Source of the DNA: Octodonta nipae
Lineage: Eukaryota; Arthropoda; Insecta; Coleoptera; Chrysomelidae
Assembly (NCBI GenBank): GCA_034190945.1
Contig: CM067222.1
Location: 40,537,829-40,601,828, forward strand
Length of the DNA stretch: 64,000 nucleotides
Reading direction: 5' to 3'
Below the pieces are notes generated by a model, which saw only the letters and a list, made by a program, of their open reading frames with translations, did not search any database and had not been told where the DNA came from. This document shows positions 21,353-32,920 of this stretch, piece after piece. The first letter of the stretch is position 1; every line of letters begins with the position of its first letter. Both the position numbers and the translations under genes were made by a program.

Positions 21353-23446
21353 GAAACATTTGAAAAATGTTCAGAATGTGAACTTAAAACTAAAACATCT
21401 TGCATTATTGTAACGTCAAGAGTACTAATTAGTACTTTTAAATTCCAGATCTCAAATATATTGGGCGCCGAGGGACAGGTGATGACAGCAGAGTTTGGGA
21501 GAGGAGTAATCATGCTGCAAAATAACCGCAGACCGCATAGGGTGGAAGAAATTAGTTACTATGTGTTAAACATCATAACAAGAACGGGGGGAACGAATGT
21601 ACTTGACTGTGAGTGAAGTAATGGTTCAATAGTGACTACGCTGGGGTACCTGAAGATATATCTACGTCTACCTAGAGGGCTATGGAATTGTTTTATTGGG
21701 TCGAACCCCACATTAAAGTACGCAACACAAAACTCGTGCGGCTGTTCCTTCGGTTATCGAACTTCACCTCCCTCTCAAATATAAACAAATGATACATGTC
21801 ATTGGCCCCTTTATCGCTTGTTATTAATCGAATCTATAGATTGATATAATATCGTAGGCTGAATGTTTGATTCAGCGAAGACACAACATGATGGTTTGCT
21901 CTTTTCGTTCGTTGTATTTTTGCCTTATACATTGAGTTCCCAGTTATTTCTTGTTCTTTAGGGAATATACTCTTGAATTGGAATCTGACTACAACTGAAA
22001 ACTATTGTCGATTTGAGGTAGAATGTAAATTCATCCGAAACACAATTGTTGAAAGTAAAATTTGGGTCATGTCTAGCACGTTCACTCATGATTTGTCAAA
22101 TTTGTAAGCAACAAATAAAATCGTCTTGGTTAAGTTCCTGAACCAAGTGAATTTATAATTATGGAATTTCTTAGCTAACAGAATTCCGACGGTTTGGTGA
22201 CTAACTCCAGCTATCTCCACCTCTTCGATCCATACTGGATTTTTAATATAGGGTTTTTATTTTGTATAGATCCTTTTTATGAAATTTTGGGAACCCAACA
22301 TATGAATAACGTATTTGCCTGGACGTTCCGCATTAAAAAATTGTTGGGATATTCACTATCTTTCAAGTAGTATTCAACTATTTCTACACTCTTCTGCATG
22401 TAATAAACCACTTTTGTGTTACTTGTTAACAAATTTAAAGCGCTAAAATACTAATGACAATAAAATATTGACTTCAACTATGAAAACAAAAAAAGGATTT
22501 TTTACGCATTATAAAGGTGTAGTAAGGAATTTTTTGCTCTAATGTTAATTGTGCCTTAAATCATAATTATAAATACGGAATTTTTTTTTGTTGTCCTAAG
22601 TGAGCACTAAAATGAAAAGTAAAATAATAAACAGTCATATGGCTGAATTTCTTATGAATCTACATTTTCAGTGATCTGACACACTCAATTGTTCCTTATT
22701 TTAATTCCATTGGTAACAGTAATTAAATGGTTTAGATGAGCGTATGACCGTTGTGTATATGATAGAAATACCTCCATCTTGGATCGTCCTGTTTTTACAT
22801 TTTTAAAAACAAAATGTGTCTTGGAGATATTTGATGGTGCAGTAGATAGTATAGTTTTTGAATAAAAAGAAAGTGAATTGTATAACTGATGAATTGCCTA
22901 GAATACTGATCATCTGCATAAAATATTTGAGCTATACAATTTTTTATAATATACTGAAAAACACAGTGTCAATTCTCCTTGTACAATTTGAAGGTACGGA
23001 TATATCACAGAAGTTTGTTTTTCATCGTCAAAAGTGATTTATTTTCTACTTTTTTTACAAATAACTTATAATCTAAAGAACTAAAAAAACGCACTGCGGA
23101 CACCGAATTAAAAAGCAAAATTATAATGAATGCGTCGGTTACAACTACACGGTTGGAACATAAAAGGAAACTCCCGTTTTCTATAAGTCAGATGACGTCC
23201 ATGATACAGAACTATGGTATTGTGATCCAAATTATACATACGTGCAAAGTTTCATTTGCATATGACTATTAAAGATAGGTTAAAATTGGGTTCCAATATT
23301 GGATTTGTTGTTACAAGTTAAGCTAATAAAAGTGTCTTAATTACTTTTTAATAAATATTTCGATACATAACAGAATATTATCTTAATTGAAATGCGTTTT
23401 TCAATCAATAAATCTCTTGTTGACTTAGTCTCTTTTTTTCCAAGAA

Positions 23447-23450
<4 letters not shown>
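21353..23450. other. Unassigned sequence; GC-richer patch at 21,450-21,780
   Basis: No gene recognised. About 330 bases from 21,450 are markedly less AT-rich than their surroundings and contain TTGGGCGCCGAGGGACAGG and, near 21,700, GGGTCGAACCCCACATTAAA. Such blocks are typical of LTR-retroelement ends, but no partner LTR or coding region was found. The rest is AT-rich with no visible structure. Confidence 0.35.

Positions 23451-23497
<47 letters not shown>
23451..23497. repeat. (TA)n microsatellite
   Basis: Uninterrupted AT/TA run of about 47 bases, next to a possible PLE-like end on the - strand (23,498-23,720). Confidence 0.95.
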
Positions 23498-23501
<4 letters not shown>

Positions 23502-23720
23502 ACCTGTGACAATTTGCGCGAGTAGTTACAGGTTTTGATTCATTAAGATTGATTGATTTGCTTCAAAACATTTTGTCGTCTTCCTCAAAATTTCCTTCGT
23601 CTGCCAAAGCTTTTGAAAAGTTGTGAGATCAATCATTTCAAGACGATGGAAGTACAAGGAAACTTCGAGGCATGAATTACATGGTCTACTAGCTTCCGAC
23701 CAACATTTTGTCATATACTT
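23498..23720 (-). repeat. Possible PLE-like terminal fragment
   Basis: The - strand has an open stretch (LTTFQKLWQTKEILRKTTKC) and a short segment TTGAGGAAGACGACAAAATG followed by TTTTGAAGC, where CAAAA/TTTTG can form a hairpin. This loosely resembles the CTGANGA-hairpin-GAAAC module of the PLE ends and also lies beside a TA tract. Weak evidence. Confidence 0.3.
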
Positions 23721-24077
23721 AGTTTCTAGACCTTCAAATGTAGTAACTATTTATGCCTAGTCCATATTAATTTGTGGTTATATTCTCAATTTATTCTCAA
23801 CTCTAGTTTTCAATATAACCTGATTTTGGGAAATGACGCTTTAGTTAATTTGTTTGATTTAATGTTACATAATAGGTCATTGCCTATTATACTAAATTAT
23901 TTTCAAATACATTTAATCCGTATGCTTGATTTTGTTTAGGGGGGCAGACCCAGTTCAATAGTCATAGCAAGTTTTTCGGTTGTATTATTTGTGTGACGTT
24001 TACCTGATTGTTAAAGAAGTAACGAGTTTTTTAAATGGGGTAGTGCTCACCCTCCTCTCTCCATTCAGCTACGAATA
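23721..24077. other. No feature seen
   Basis: AT-rich, no reading frame or repeat recognised. Confidence 0.5.
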
Positions 24078-24078
24078 C

Positions 24079-24140
24079 TGTATTCGAGTAACTAGAAGCG
24101 AAAGCAGAAGGCTACGAGAATTATGCGAACCGACCTGATG
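24079..24140 (+). mobile_element. PLE terminal fragment, chimeric end
   Basis: TATTCGAGTAACTAGAAGCG through CGAACCGACCTGA is nearly identical to the PLE terminal regions at 4,105 and 28,476. After CCTGATGA the sequence switches to a different repeat that matches 33,810-34,260. The switch falls exactly in the CTGANGA motif. Confidence 0.7.
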
Positions 24141-24345
24141 AAACAATGACACCTCGAAGAGAGTATTCAATATCTCTGACAGGTGAAGTTAATCTGAAAA
24201 TTTCATCGTGTCATTCTAACCTAGGAATTACGGGTAATAGCAATTACATGGAACGGCTCCAGATTCGGAACCTCTATGTGCTAGTTTCCCCGAAAATCCT
24301 AGATGTCGGTCTTTACATCTGGCGTCTTTAAATTTTCTAGACAGT
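24141..24345. repeat. Dispersed repeat B (partner at 33,920-34,256, inverted)
   Basis: Shares AATGACACCTCGAAGA, TCTCTGACAGGTGAAGTTAA, TAACCTAGGAATTACG, CATGGAACGGCTCCAG and CCGAAAATCCTAG..GTCGGTCTTTA with the region at 33.8-34.26 kb. The orientation relative to the TA tracts suggests it derives from a PLE-like terminal region. Confidence 0.65.
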
Positions 24346-24870
24346 GGATTTACTTTCTGGAAAAGCTCAAGCGTGAGGTTAGTATTTTTGTGTCCTTCAA
24401 TCTCTTCCACACTTTTCTGATGAATTTATATTTATCTATTCGCCACCTTATCTGAATTTCCGCTGTTTAGTTGAGAGTATTTCTTTTGGTTGTTGTTCTT
24501 GTTTTTTACGTTTCTCATTTCTCCTATTATCTGCAGTGTGTACTCTGTTACGCAGTGTTTGTTCGGTATGTTTCTTCCTTTGGTATTTTAATTTTCATTG
24601 TTTTTTCAATAGTGCTTTGAATGTTGACAATTCTTTTTTATTATTGAATAATTGACGGTTTATTTCTGTTCTAAATTGGGTTGCTTCTTGTTTGTTTAAT
24701 TTCGAGTGTTGGTTGAGGTAAGTTCAAGTTTTTTAATTTTAGTCTTTAAAATACACTTTTTATTTCGGTCCTTTATAAAAGCGTATTTTTTAGTTTCTTA
24801 AACTATTATGTATTTTATCAAATTTCCTAATAAATTTTCTTTGAATATTCTTAATTAATATTTACGTAGG
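24228..24870 (-). pseudogene. Coding-like remnant, unidentified
   Basis: Reading the - strand, fragments such as EGHKNTNLTLELFQKVNPLS and, upstream, a Lys/Gln/Asn-rich stretch (EINRQLFNNKKEL, EKRKKQEQQPKEI) occur in changing frames. This looks like a decayed charged helical protein ending in repeat B. It may be an N-terminal part of another PLE or LINE ORF; I cannot assign it. Confidence 0.3.
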
Positions 24871-26759
24871 TTTTGGATGATCTCAACTGAAATTATTTCA
24901 TACGTAATTCATTTTCTTTTTTGTTACAACATTTTTCTTCAGATTAATTTTCAAGTTTTGTATGAGTTCTTGTCGTTGTTCATATTCAGCATGAACGCCC
25001 AGCGCAAGAGTTAAGGGAACTTAGTATATTACTTTTAGTGGAATACACCCATTGGGCTCTTGGTATCGTGAGACTAGGGCATAAGGCTTGAAAAAAGGTT
25101 GTAAATAACTCTTCTCAAATCTGCCAAACATTAGGAGGAAAGTGTGTTTATAAACCTGACTGAAGTGAACTTATTTATAATTAATTTCTATAATAATAAT
25201 CTTTATATCTGCATATATCAACCACAACTTTCTGGCAATATGATGTCAGTTAATTCTAATATAAAGTTTCTTCCCTCGGGTGCAACTGGAACTTACAGTG
25301 ACGATGATTAGAATTTTCTTAAATGTGCCAGTATCATCAAATAATTTTTTTTTTATTTGTTTATATTAGCCCTGTATATTACATAATCAGATAAATGAGA
25401 ATTTAATAAATGAATGTCTCTCTCATTATGAGCTTTCAGGTCAACACTAAATATTTAGTAACAGATTTTTTTAACACTTTCTTATTAATAATATGTCAAG
25501 TTAGGACAGACACCCTAACCTAACCATGTTTTTGTCAAGGCAATACTAGCTAATTTGTATCAACCACCGAGCCATATTTGTCAGAAAACTTGTTGCTCTA
25601 GTAAAATAATTTGATTACTTTGAGATTTACTGCATTATAAGTTTTCTTCGAAGAATCCAGTTCACGTTTAAAATCTATTTCTCAACTAAATTGTTTTGCA
25701 GCTGCACCTTTTTTATATGCGGGAAGTAACACAAGAGAGTGGCTTCCGGGCCAAAATATAAAGACTACGTGCAAGAGATTCTAGAAAATTGCCACTGTCA
25801 AGGCAGTATTAGAGGGGTTAGTAGAAAAACAATTCCTGTCCTACATAGAGAGTGAGCAAACTTTAATATCTTATATACCCGCTGGGAGCGACAAGCATAT
25901 GAAATAACAAGTAATGTATTGTTTGTTCTCACTTTTATTATATTCTTAGTATATATAAATGAATTCGCATTCTTAAATGTTTAACTGAAATGTATATCAG
26001 TGTTTAACAAGGAGAGAAAAAAACAGCAATAATAAAATAAATAATCGTGGAACGCTCATTTCTTTTTAATCGACTACAAAAAAAAGGATTTTCAGATTTA
26101 AAAACTATACTACTGACACTCAAAGTAAAAAATCTTTGATGGCTGTGCCACACTTTTAGGAAAAAATCTTAATTTTCACAAAATCAAACTAAACGGACTT
26201 GTACTATTGCTGAAGTTACAGTTCATGTGGAAATGATATAAAGCAGCATTAAACACTACCCTATTACCTAAACATGTGTTTGCTTTTGTTTATTATATAA
26301 TATGCACCTATATCCTGTTTACTGATAATCATAAAATCACAAATATTATCAAGACAATGCTAATCAATTGACATTGTATTTTAAAACAATACAAATCAAT
26401 ACAACACTAAGAGAGAGTTTTTAAAATTGCAATATTATGATGAAGTAGGCGGATGACAGATCTCCTACAGAGTCCCAAAATATGGATTTATTTGATATCG
26501 TATGTATCCATCTACTAAGAATGAATTTTTGAAAATTTCTCCATTTAAAAAAAAAGGGGGGGGGAATGGGTCAAAATTGTATTCCAGTCTTTGTTCTTGG
26601 AAGCAACATTAAATTGGAATGGTAGCTAGACCTATTAAAATTATGTTTTTTCTACACTGAAATATTTAATTGAAAGTGGCACGGTAGCCAGCTTATATTG
26701 CATATATTTGTGGCACTACACAGAAAAATAAAAATATCATCATAGAGAAATGATTTAAA
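24871..26759. other. No gene or classified repeat seen
   Basis: AT-rich. A G-run at about 26,560-26,575 followed by GAATGGGT resembles one block of the tandem units at 19.7-21.1 kb. Confidence 0.45.
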
Positions 26760-27430
26760 TTATGCTAGTGATCGCCCAGTGCTCAAAATTCGACACTGTA
26801 TCATTACATTGTGAACATTATTGAGGTTCGTTTGTCAATAGTATATATCTGTCAGAAAGAAAGGGGAAGAGAAATGGAAGAAGAAGGCGTCATGAGCCCA
26901 ACCTCCATATCGTTCATGTTATATTGACATATCTATTGAAATAAAAAATATATATGAGAATGTAATCAAATATAGGTATTCCAAATAATTTTGAAAAATG
27001 TGCGACCCCCCAGTTTTTGCTAGGATTTCACTTTGTAACCTAAAAGTTTTAGTCATTTGCAGTTTCAATCGAGTTCATAAAATAATAAAAAAATATATTA
27101 TGTCCAACAATCTTTTAAAAACTACAACCTTGAATGTATTTTCTGTGGTCCACTGCACCACACCTTCGAGAGATTTTGAAAATAATGTAGTAATAAAATA
27201 ATTAAAGTCACAACAAAAACTACATTGACCATTTTACTACTGAACTTTCAAAGGTGACCTTCACATAATATAAGAGCTGGTAAGGCTCCTTCCATTTATA
27301 ATTACTCAATAGTTTGACTGTTTTTGAAGGAAAAATATGTTCAATAAAAATATATTTCTCTGTAGAATAGACCTGTACCTAACTTACCATAACAAATCAG
27401 TAAATGCATTGAATTTCTTTGTATTTTTTT
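26760..27430 (+). repeat. Dispersed repeat C (inverted partner at 56,790-57,560)
   Basis: Several blocks match the reverse complement of 56.8-57.56 kb in the same order: GATCGCCCAGTGCTCAAAAT, TTGTCAATAG, CTAAAAGTTTTAGTCATTTGC, CACACCTTCGAGAGATTTTG, GGCTCCTTCCATTTATAATT and CAAATCAGTAAATGCA. About 670 bases; no coding capacity recognised. Confidence 0.8.
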
Positions 27431-28057
27431 TTAATTCTTTCAAGAGACTAGTGTTATAAATGATTATCAAAATGTGACAGTTGTCAAAATGTATGTACAA
27501 GATATATCTGTCAGTAGAACTTTAACATATATTTCGTTAAATAATTTGGTGCACTATTTACGGCAATTGATGTTTATCTCAAAGTTCTGCACGAAATTCT
27601 AATATACTTATTAGGGTGGAGCTAATCCCATTTTAATAGTGATCAATCTTAATCATTTCTTCTTAAAAAATAAATAAATAAATAAATAAAAACTAGCTTT
27701 ATTCTTGCACATTTACAGAATAATATATCATTTAATTTATACCTAAACTTATTGGTAGTGATTGAAAAACTAAGGTAGTTGGAAAAAGAAAATAAAGGAA
27801 GCAAATAATAAAAGCATACAATAAAGTAAAAATAAAAATTATAGAACAAAAACAGTAAAAATTAAAATGTGATCGTAAGAATAAAAGCTTGAAACTTATA
27901 TACAGTAATACGTAAAACTCCTACAAATTTTCCACTGTTTGTTCTAGCTCTGCTACATTTGAAGATACTCACAGCTCTAGTACAGCGACTACAGCTGTCA
28001 TATTCGTCCTCGTACATAAATCATTAGTACGAATTCCCCTTATTGGATAAGAGCCAT
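27431..28057. other. AT-rich with a short (AAAT)n tract
   Basis: AAATAAATAAAT repeats at 27,664-27,690, the sort of tail left by some LINEs, but no LINE coding sequence is visible beside it. Confidence 0.45.
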
Positions 28058-28679
28058 TCTTATAGCATTCTGGTGTTCATCACGTCTAGCTATAAGAAAG
28101 CAGGAAAAAACAACATCGATGCGGAACACGCCACCACGACGTCACACCGAATAGACTTTGAGAACACCAGAGTACTGGCAAATATAGAACATCCGAAATC
28201 AAGACTCGTAAGAGAGGCAATTTAAATAGCGAAGAGGCCTCACAGTCTAAATGCACGCAATGAAATCCAGAACTTATCGAATTGTTGGAAAATTCTATTA
28301 AACACCGTACCGGCCCGGACCCATCCAATAACAGCTCAACCGGAAATAACTAATCAGCGGGCGGGGGGCGTGCCCACTGAGCGCCCAGGGCCAATCACAC
28401 GCAGCCTTTCACGGTGCCAACCAATAGGGGCCGAGCCGCGACTTTATAACACCGTGCGCCCTCCTGAAAATATCAGTATTCGAGTAACTAGAAGCGAAAG
28501 CAGAAGGCTACGAGAATTATGCGAACCGACCTAAAGAGGGCAGATGTGACTCTGCCAAAACGTCGTCATTTTACCATCGATCCCGGCAGGGATCAGTTAT
28601 CAACTACGCGGATGAATTGCCGGAAACCATCTAATACATTTAGTGCCCGCGAGAACTTAAAAACAAATATATAAATATA

Positions 28680-28692
<13 letters not shown>
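28058..28692 (+). mobile_element. PLE copy 3, 5' truncated with inverted 5' stub
   Basis: Plus-strand copy of the same PLE as at 2.2-4.26 kb. The frame ATTTSHRIDFENTRVLANIE continues past an in-frame TAA (at the EAI*IAKRP position, near 28,223) through NCWKILLNTVPARTHP, then the terminal region with a damaged module (CTAAAGA and CAAAAC instead of CTGAAGA and GAAAC, 28,531-28,566). At 28,060-28,093 there is a 34-base stub of PLE sequence in the opposite orientation, meeting the + copy at GCTATAAGAA. Confidence 0.85.

Positions 28693-28693
<1 letters not shown>

Positions 28694-28728
<35 letters not shown>
28694..28728. repeat. (TA)n microsatellite at PLE copy 3 end
   Basis: Preceded by ATATAAATATAAATATATAAA and followed by GCGTGTGTGTATG; continues directly from the PLE end. 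Confidence 0.95.
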
Positions 28729-28731
<3 letters not shown>

Positions 28732-28739
28732 TGTGTGTA

Positions 28740-29454
28740 TGTAAACGCCTAAATAAAAATTAGAAGGTCTATGGACTGTTATACCAATTTTAATATTACT
28801 TTTATTCCATTTTTTAACAATACATTTTTCTAGGACAGTTGTAAAATATTATCACATACATTGTACCCTAAACAACAAAAGCAATATTAGGTTGTTTTTA
28901 ATGATTTGGGCAAGCCCATAAGACCGACGTGTTTCGCGTGTAGGACTAGGAAAACATTCAATTTAACCTGTAGGAGAAAGATGCCATTCGATTGATATAA
29001 TAATTACCAAGCAATAGTAAAAAAATTTGGCTATTATTAGTAAATATTTTGCTCACGTCAAATGGACATATTTACAGCGGGGAACACAGCGGCCATACCA
29101 TCGGGGGTGTAGGATAAAAAGTGTTTTCACGTTTTTTATCAAATTAATTAAAGATTTAACTAAAAAACTAACTGATATTAATAGAAAAAATTCACTCACA
29201 ATTTTGACACTTGGTAGCTTTCTTAGCTACACCTTTTTCAAATTTTTTCGGAGAGGGAAATGTGGGTCGTCTCGGCGAAAAAAAGCCACTAAAAAATTTT
29301 AGCCTGTTATTAATCAAGAAAAATAACGTTTGCTCCCGGCCTATACGTGATAACTATTTTAACAACCTTTGAAAGTTTTAAATGTGTTTTTCAAAATTCT
29401 ATTCAAATACTGGCTATTTAGATAGGACCCGAAAGGTATAGTCAATAACGAGGT
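28740..29454. other. Unassigned
   Basis: Contains a chance + strand frame of 91 codons (29,027-29,302), highly basic and without motifs. I do not regard it as a gene. Confidence 0.4.
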
Positions 29455-30275
29455 TAACCAGAACTATTAGGCCTTTCACTTCAAAATAACTTTTAATATA
29501 TCTTTAAAAGAAAACACATTAATTTATATTTATGGGTGGACATATTTTACACGTTTCCGTCACCCTGTAGTTAAAGTTTCCTTTTTGCCAATCTTTTAAC
29601 ACAACATTTTTTTTAAATCAGATTACTTTTTACAGGTAATGCCTTTTTAAACTCTCGAAAAAAAATATTTATTATATACATTGTATTAACATTATTAATA
29701 TTGTATTAACTTTAGAATTATGTTGCACTTAAATTGGATGGTCAAAATGCCATGATAAAGTCGCAGCTCGAATTCCTCCAGCTCGTTTTGAAGCGTCACT
29801 CCACAGTTTTTAAATCCCTCATTAAAAAGTCAAGGGGCGTTAGGTCGGGAGATTTTGCTGACCATTCTATATTATTCCGATTCTTTCACGTAAAGAATAA
29901 ATCATTGTCGAAATTTGATGGTCAGTATACAACGAAACCAGTACTAATAATAAATTGTATACATTTACAGGGGCAAATATATTTCGCAAAAACATTTGTG
30001 GATTTTTTCTCACTTGTTTATCGCGGTATTTATACTCATATTTTTTGCAATTACAATTTTTTTTTCCGGTTCCTAGGTCATTACTCTGTAAAAAAATAAT
30101 CTGATTTAAAAAATTTGGTTTCTAAAGATTGGAAAAAAGAAATCTTTAAAAAGAGGTATCACTTTATACCCCTTTGTAGTTAAACTTGTAAAAGTGATAT
30201 TCACCCCCTTTAGGGGTTGAAACTGCAGGGTGACCGGTGGATAATTTTAAAATGAAAACCCTGTATATTTACCTC
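29455..30275 (-). mobile_element. Mariner-like element copy A, decayed
   Basis: Left and right ends are inverted relatives of each other: AATCAGATTACTTTTTACAG near 29,618-29,637 against CTGTAAAAAAATAATCTGAT near 30,085-30,105, and the same unit structure as the element at 59.37-61.78 kb (GGGGTTGAAACTGCAGGGTGA near the right end of both). Between them lies a transposase scrap. Confidence 0.65.
29735..29935 (-). pseudogene. Mariner-like transposase fragment
   Basis: The - strand reads NIEWSAKSPDLTPLDFLM near 29,880, the region around the third catalytic aspartate of IS630-Tc1-mariner transposases (SPDLTPLDFF type), followed by a stop. Only a small C-terminal part survives. Confidence 0.75.
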
Positions 30276-31067
30276 ACTGATATAATACGACCACAATAAA
30301 ACATTTAAATAAACTCAAGTCATGTACTGGCTTTACGTGGACAGGAAATAAATAAAACATACCTGAACAGAAAATGTAAAAAATCAAAATCCCAATCAGT
30401 ATCCGATACCTAATACATGGAATTCAGTAAGATGCACCGTAGAAATATATTGAGAAAGTTTTGTTCATTTTATGGAACACCAAATTTTACTAATTGCCTT
30501 TTTTCACCCTAGCGGGTAAGCATATACCGTGTAACTTTTCGCAGCAGAAAATGTGGGGTATTAAACAGAATGATGAATGAATGATCAACGTATTTTTTCG
30601 TTACTGTTTTTACATGTTACTCCATGAATCCGGGATCGATTGGTCGTATAGCGACACCATGAAATAATCCCAACGTTTGAAATGTTCAGTTTTTTAATTA
30701 ATATCAGCTCATAAACGATATGAACCCTGATAGCTATACGAATCGCACTGCTAATACTGACTGGATTACTGTGAATTTTTCAGACCATTATTAGTTGGTT
30801 ACCAGTATATAATTCATAATCGAAAAGTAGTCCAAATTATTCAATATTTCAAGAAGTAATATTTATTATACCTTTCTTATTTATTGCTGAAGTGGACTGT
30901 TGTAAAAAACGCAAGGAAAACAGTAATTGTGCCTATATCAATTGAAATTTTTAAAAGTTTTAATTCAAGTTGTCGTTTCTTGTTGTAATGTAGCCGACAA
31001 AAATACCGTAATGCTGAGATGGCGACCTACCGTTATGGGATTTATTTCTGATGGTATTTAAATGGTA
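30276..31067. other. No feature seen
   Basis: AT-rich, no reading frame or repeat recognised. Confidence 0.45.
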
Positions 31068-31504
31068 AGTAATTTCGAAAAGATTGTTGAGGAGGTCTTG
31101 AATTATTTTGTGTATTCATGGGTTTTCTCTCCTCCAAAAGTTTTTCCTGTAACAGATAAGTATTTAAAAAATTGTATATGTAGAACAAAGTCTAGTAAGG
31201 CAATTTCGTAAAATTGCCCGGATTACTGGCTGTCTGTACAGAGATTCTTCCTCACAGTTTTTCTGAGAGAAAGAGATGTCTATAAAATGATCAACCAGTA
31301 TTCCTGTATATAAGTAATGTATTGTATATTGTGTAATACTTATCTGTGTATGGAGACGTTTCAACTCCGAGTCTGGAGTCGTTGTCAATCGTTTAGTGTT
31401 GTTTTCGAGGTTTTTTTCTAAAAAATTTTCGCTTTGATTTTAAATTTATTGTTTGTCCAATAAATTCAAAATTTGGAGGAGAGAAAACCCATGAATACAC
31501 AAAA
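31068..31504. repeat. Inverted-repeat element F, copy 1
   Basis: Ends in TTTTGTGTATTCATGGGTTT (31,106) and AAACCCATGAATACACAAAA (31,504), about 33-base inverted ends. The left side matches about 200 bases of each arm of the foldback at 60,562-61,146. The 38 bases before the left end (GTAATTTCGAAAAGATTGTT onward) also match the sequence just outside the right arm there. It contains a module GACAACGACTCC..GGAGTTGAAACGTC on the - strand (31,355-31,390). Confidence 0.75.
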
Positions 31505-31988
31505 TAGTATTTAAATGGTACTTAATTTAGCTCAAAAAATGTAACTGATTCAAATTTAATATTCTAATGCGAGAGAGTCCAAATTGGGAGTAATACTATA
31601 TGTAATAATGTATAGGGACTTAACGGTCGGTAATTTCTGATATCTTCTTTACTACACCTTTCATTATTTGAGTACCTATGTCTCTTGTTATTAGACATTG
31701 CGTAATATTTTGACCAGGAGTTTCGATGCTTCTCTACAGTCTATATTGGTAGGCCTTTCGGTGTTTCTTCTTCCGTCATCTGTAATCAAGAGTTTCGGGG
31801 GCTTTATATTGCTATCTGTAGAACATAGTGACGTGCTTACTGAATTGTTTCTTTCACTGAAGAAAAATTCCACCACAACTTTCTTTGGCTCTAGCTACTT
31901 GAGACTCATATCTCAATTGAAACTTTATTTATGCGATCGACTGTTATCAGTGAATAAAACTCAGTTTTTCAAATTTACTTTGTATTTT
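31505..31988. other. No feature seen
   Basis: Overlapping opposite-strand frames of 61-97 codons here have no recognisable motif and look like chance. Confidence 0.4.
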
Positions 31989-32465
31989 TAACCGACTTCC
32001 AAGCAGGAGGAGGTTATCAGTTCATCTGAAACTTTGTTTTATGTATGACGAGCGATTATTCAAAAACTGCTTGGGCAATTTTGATGATTTAAACTGCATT
32101 ATATTAAGGAACATTACAGAATATAATTGTCTATAACATGAGACTTACAGTTTTCCAGAAAATCAGATAAAAGTCAATAAGGGACTAGATTTCAGTGAAT
32201 TTCAATGAATCTTCACTGTTTTCTCTAAAACTGCTCAAGGAATTTGAATATTATAAATTGTATTCTACAAAGATATGCTCCAGCTTGATTCAGTATATTT
32301 TTCTATAAAGTAAAACTTACAATTTTTCTGAAAATCGTAAAAATATATGCAAAAAAATAGTAAACAACATGGTAAATGACAAATTTTCATCATAAATATC
32401 TAGTTTAAATGTCAAGATATGCCCTAAAAGTATACCGCACAGGGTGTTTATAATGGTTTCCATTT
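31989..32465. repeat. Dispersed repeat D with AACCGACTTCCAAG end
   Basis: Starts TTAACCGACTTCCAAGCAGG. Its far end (CATCATAAATATCTAG, CAAGATATGCC, CACAGGGTGTTTATA) matches the reverse complement of about 36,130-36,260, which again leads to ATAACCGACTTCCAAG at 36,301. This is a small DNA-element-like repeat present in two orientations. Confidence 0.6.
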
Positions 32466-32469
32466 CAAT

Positions 32470-32920
32470 TGGTTTGAAGTATGTTTCTTTTAGAGACGAA
32501 GTTAAGTTAGGGGCTTATAGTAGCGTGAAATGGCAGAAAATATTTTTTTGAAGACGCGTCTTCAAATTTAACGAAACTCGTATAGAAATTGAGTGGTTCC
32601 AACATGATGGAGCACCTGTTCATAACTCGTTATTAGTAAGACAACACTTAGATAATATCTATCCAAACTCTTGGATAGGAAGAAACGGCCCATGCGAATT
32701 GCTAGCCCGTGCTCCCGATTTGGCAGTTATAGACTTCTATTTAATGGGTGAGCCAAAAAACAAATTATACAAAAGAAAAAGTATGAGACAGTTGGTGACC
32801 TAAGGGAGGCGGTATTACAAGCAATTGAAGAATTTGATAGGTGGTCTGTGAGGAAAGCGTCAATCTTAAAAAGATGTCTAAATAACAATGGTGGACTTTT
32901 CGAACAAAAATTGTAACCAT
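32470..32920 (+). pseudogene. Mariner-type transposase fragment with 41-residue D2-D3 spacing
   Basis: The frame from 32,582 reads WFQHDGAPVHNSLLVRQHLD ... WIGRNGPC ... RAPDLAVIDFYLMG. The second catalytic aspartate (GAT, 32,606-32,608) and the third (GAC, 32,732-32,734) are both kept, with 41 residues between them as in DD41D lineages such as rosa/visitor. A frameshift near 32,770 moves the C-terminal part (VGDLREAVLQAIEEFDRWSV ... LFEQKL) to another frame. N-terminal DNA-binding domains and the first catalytic aspartate are missing. Confidence 0.85.

Noticed and set aside
29027..29302. 91-codon + strand ORF as a possible gene
   Set aside because: Very basic composition, no motif, surrounded by repeats; length is within chance for this region.
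31691..31991. Overlapping opposite-strand ORFs of 61 and 97 codons
   Set aside because: No recognisable domain on either strand and no supporting start context; likely chance.
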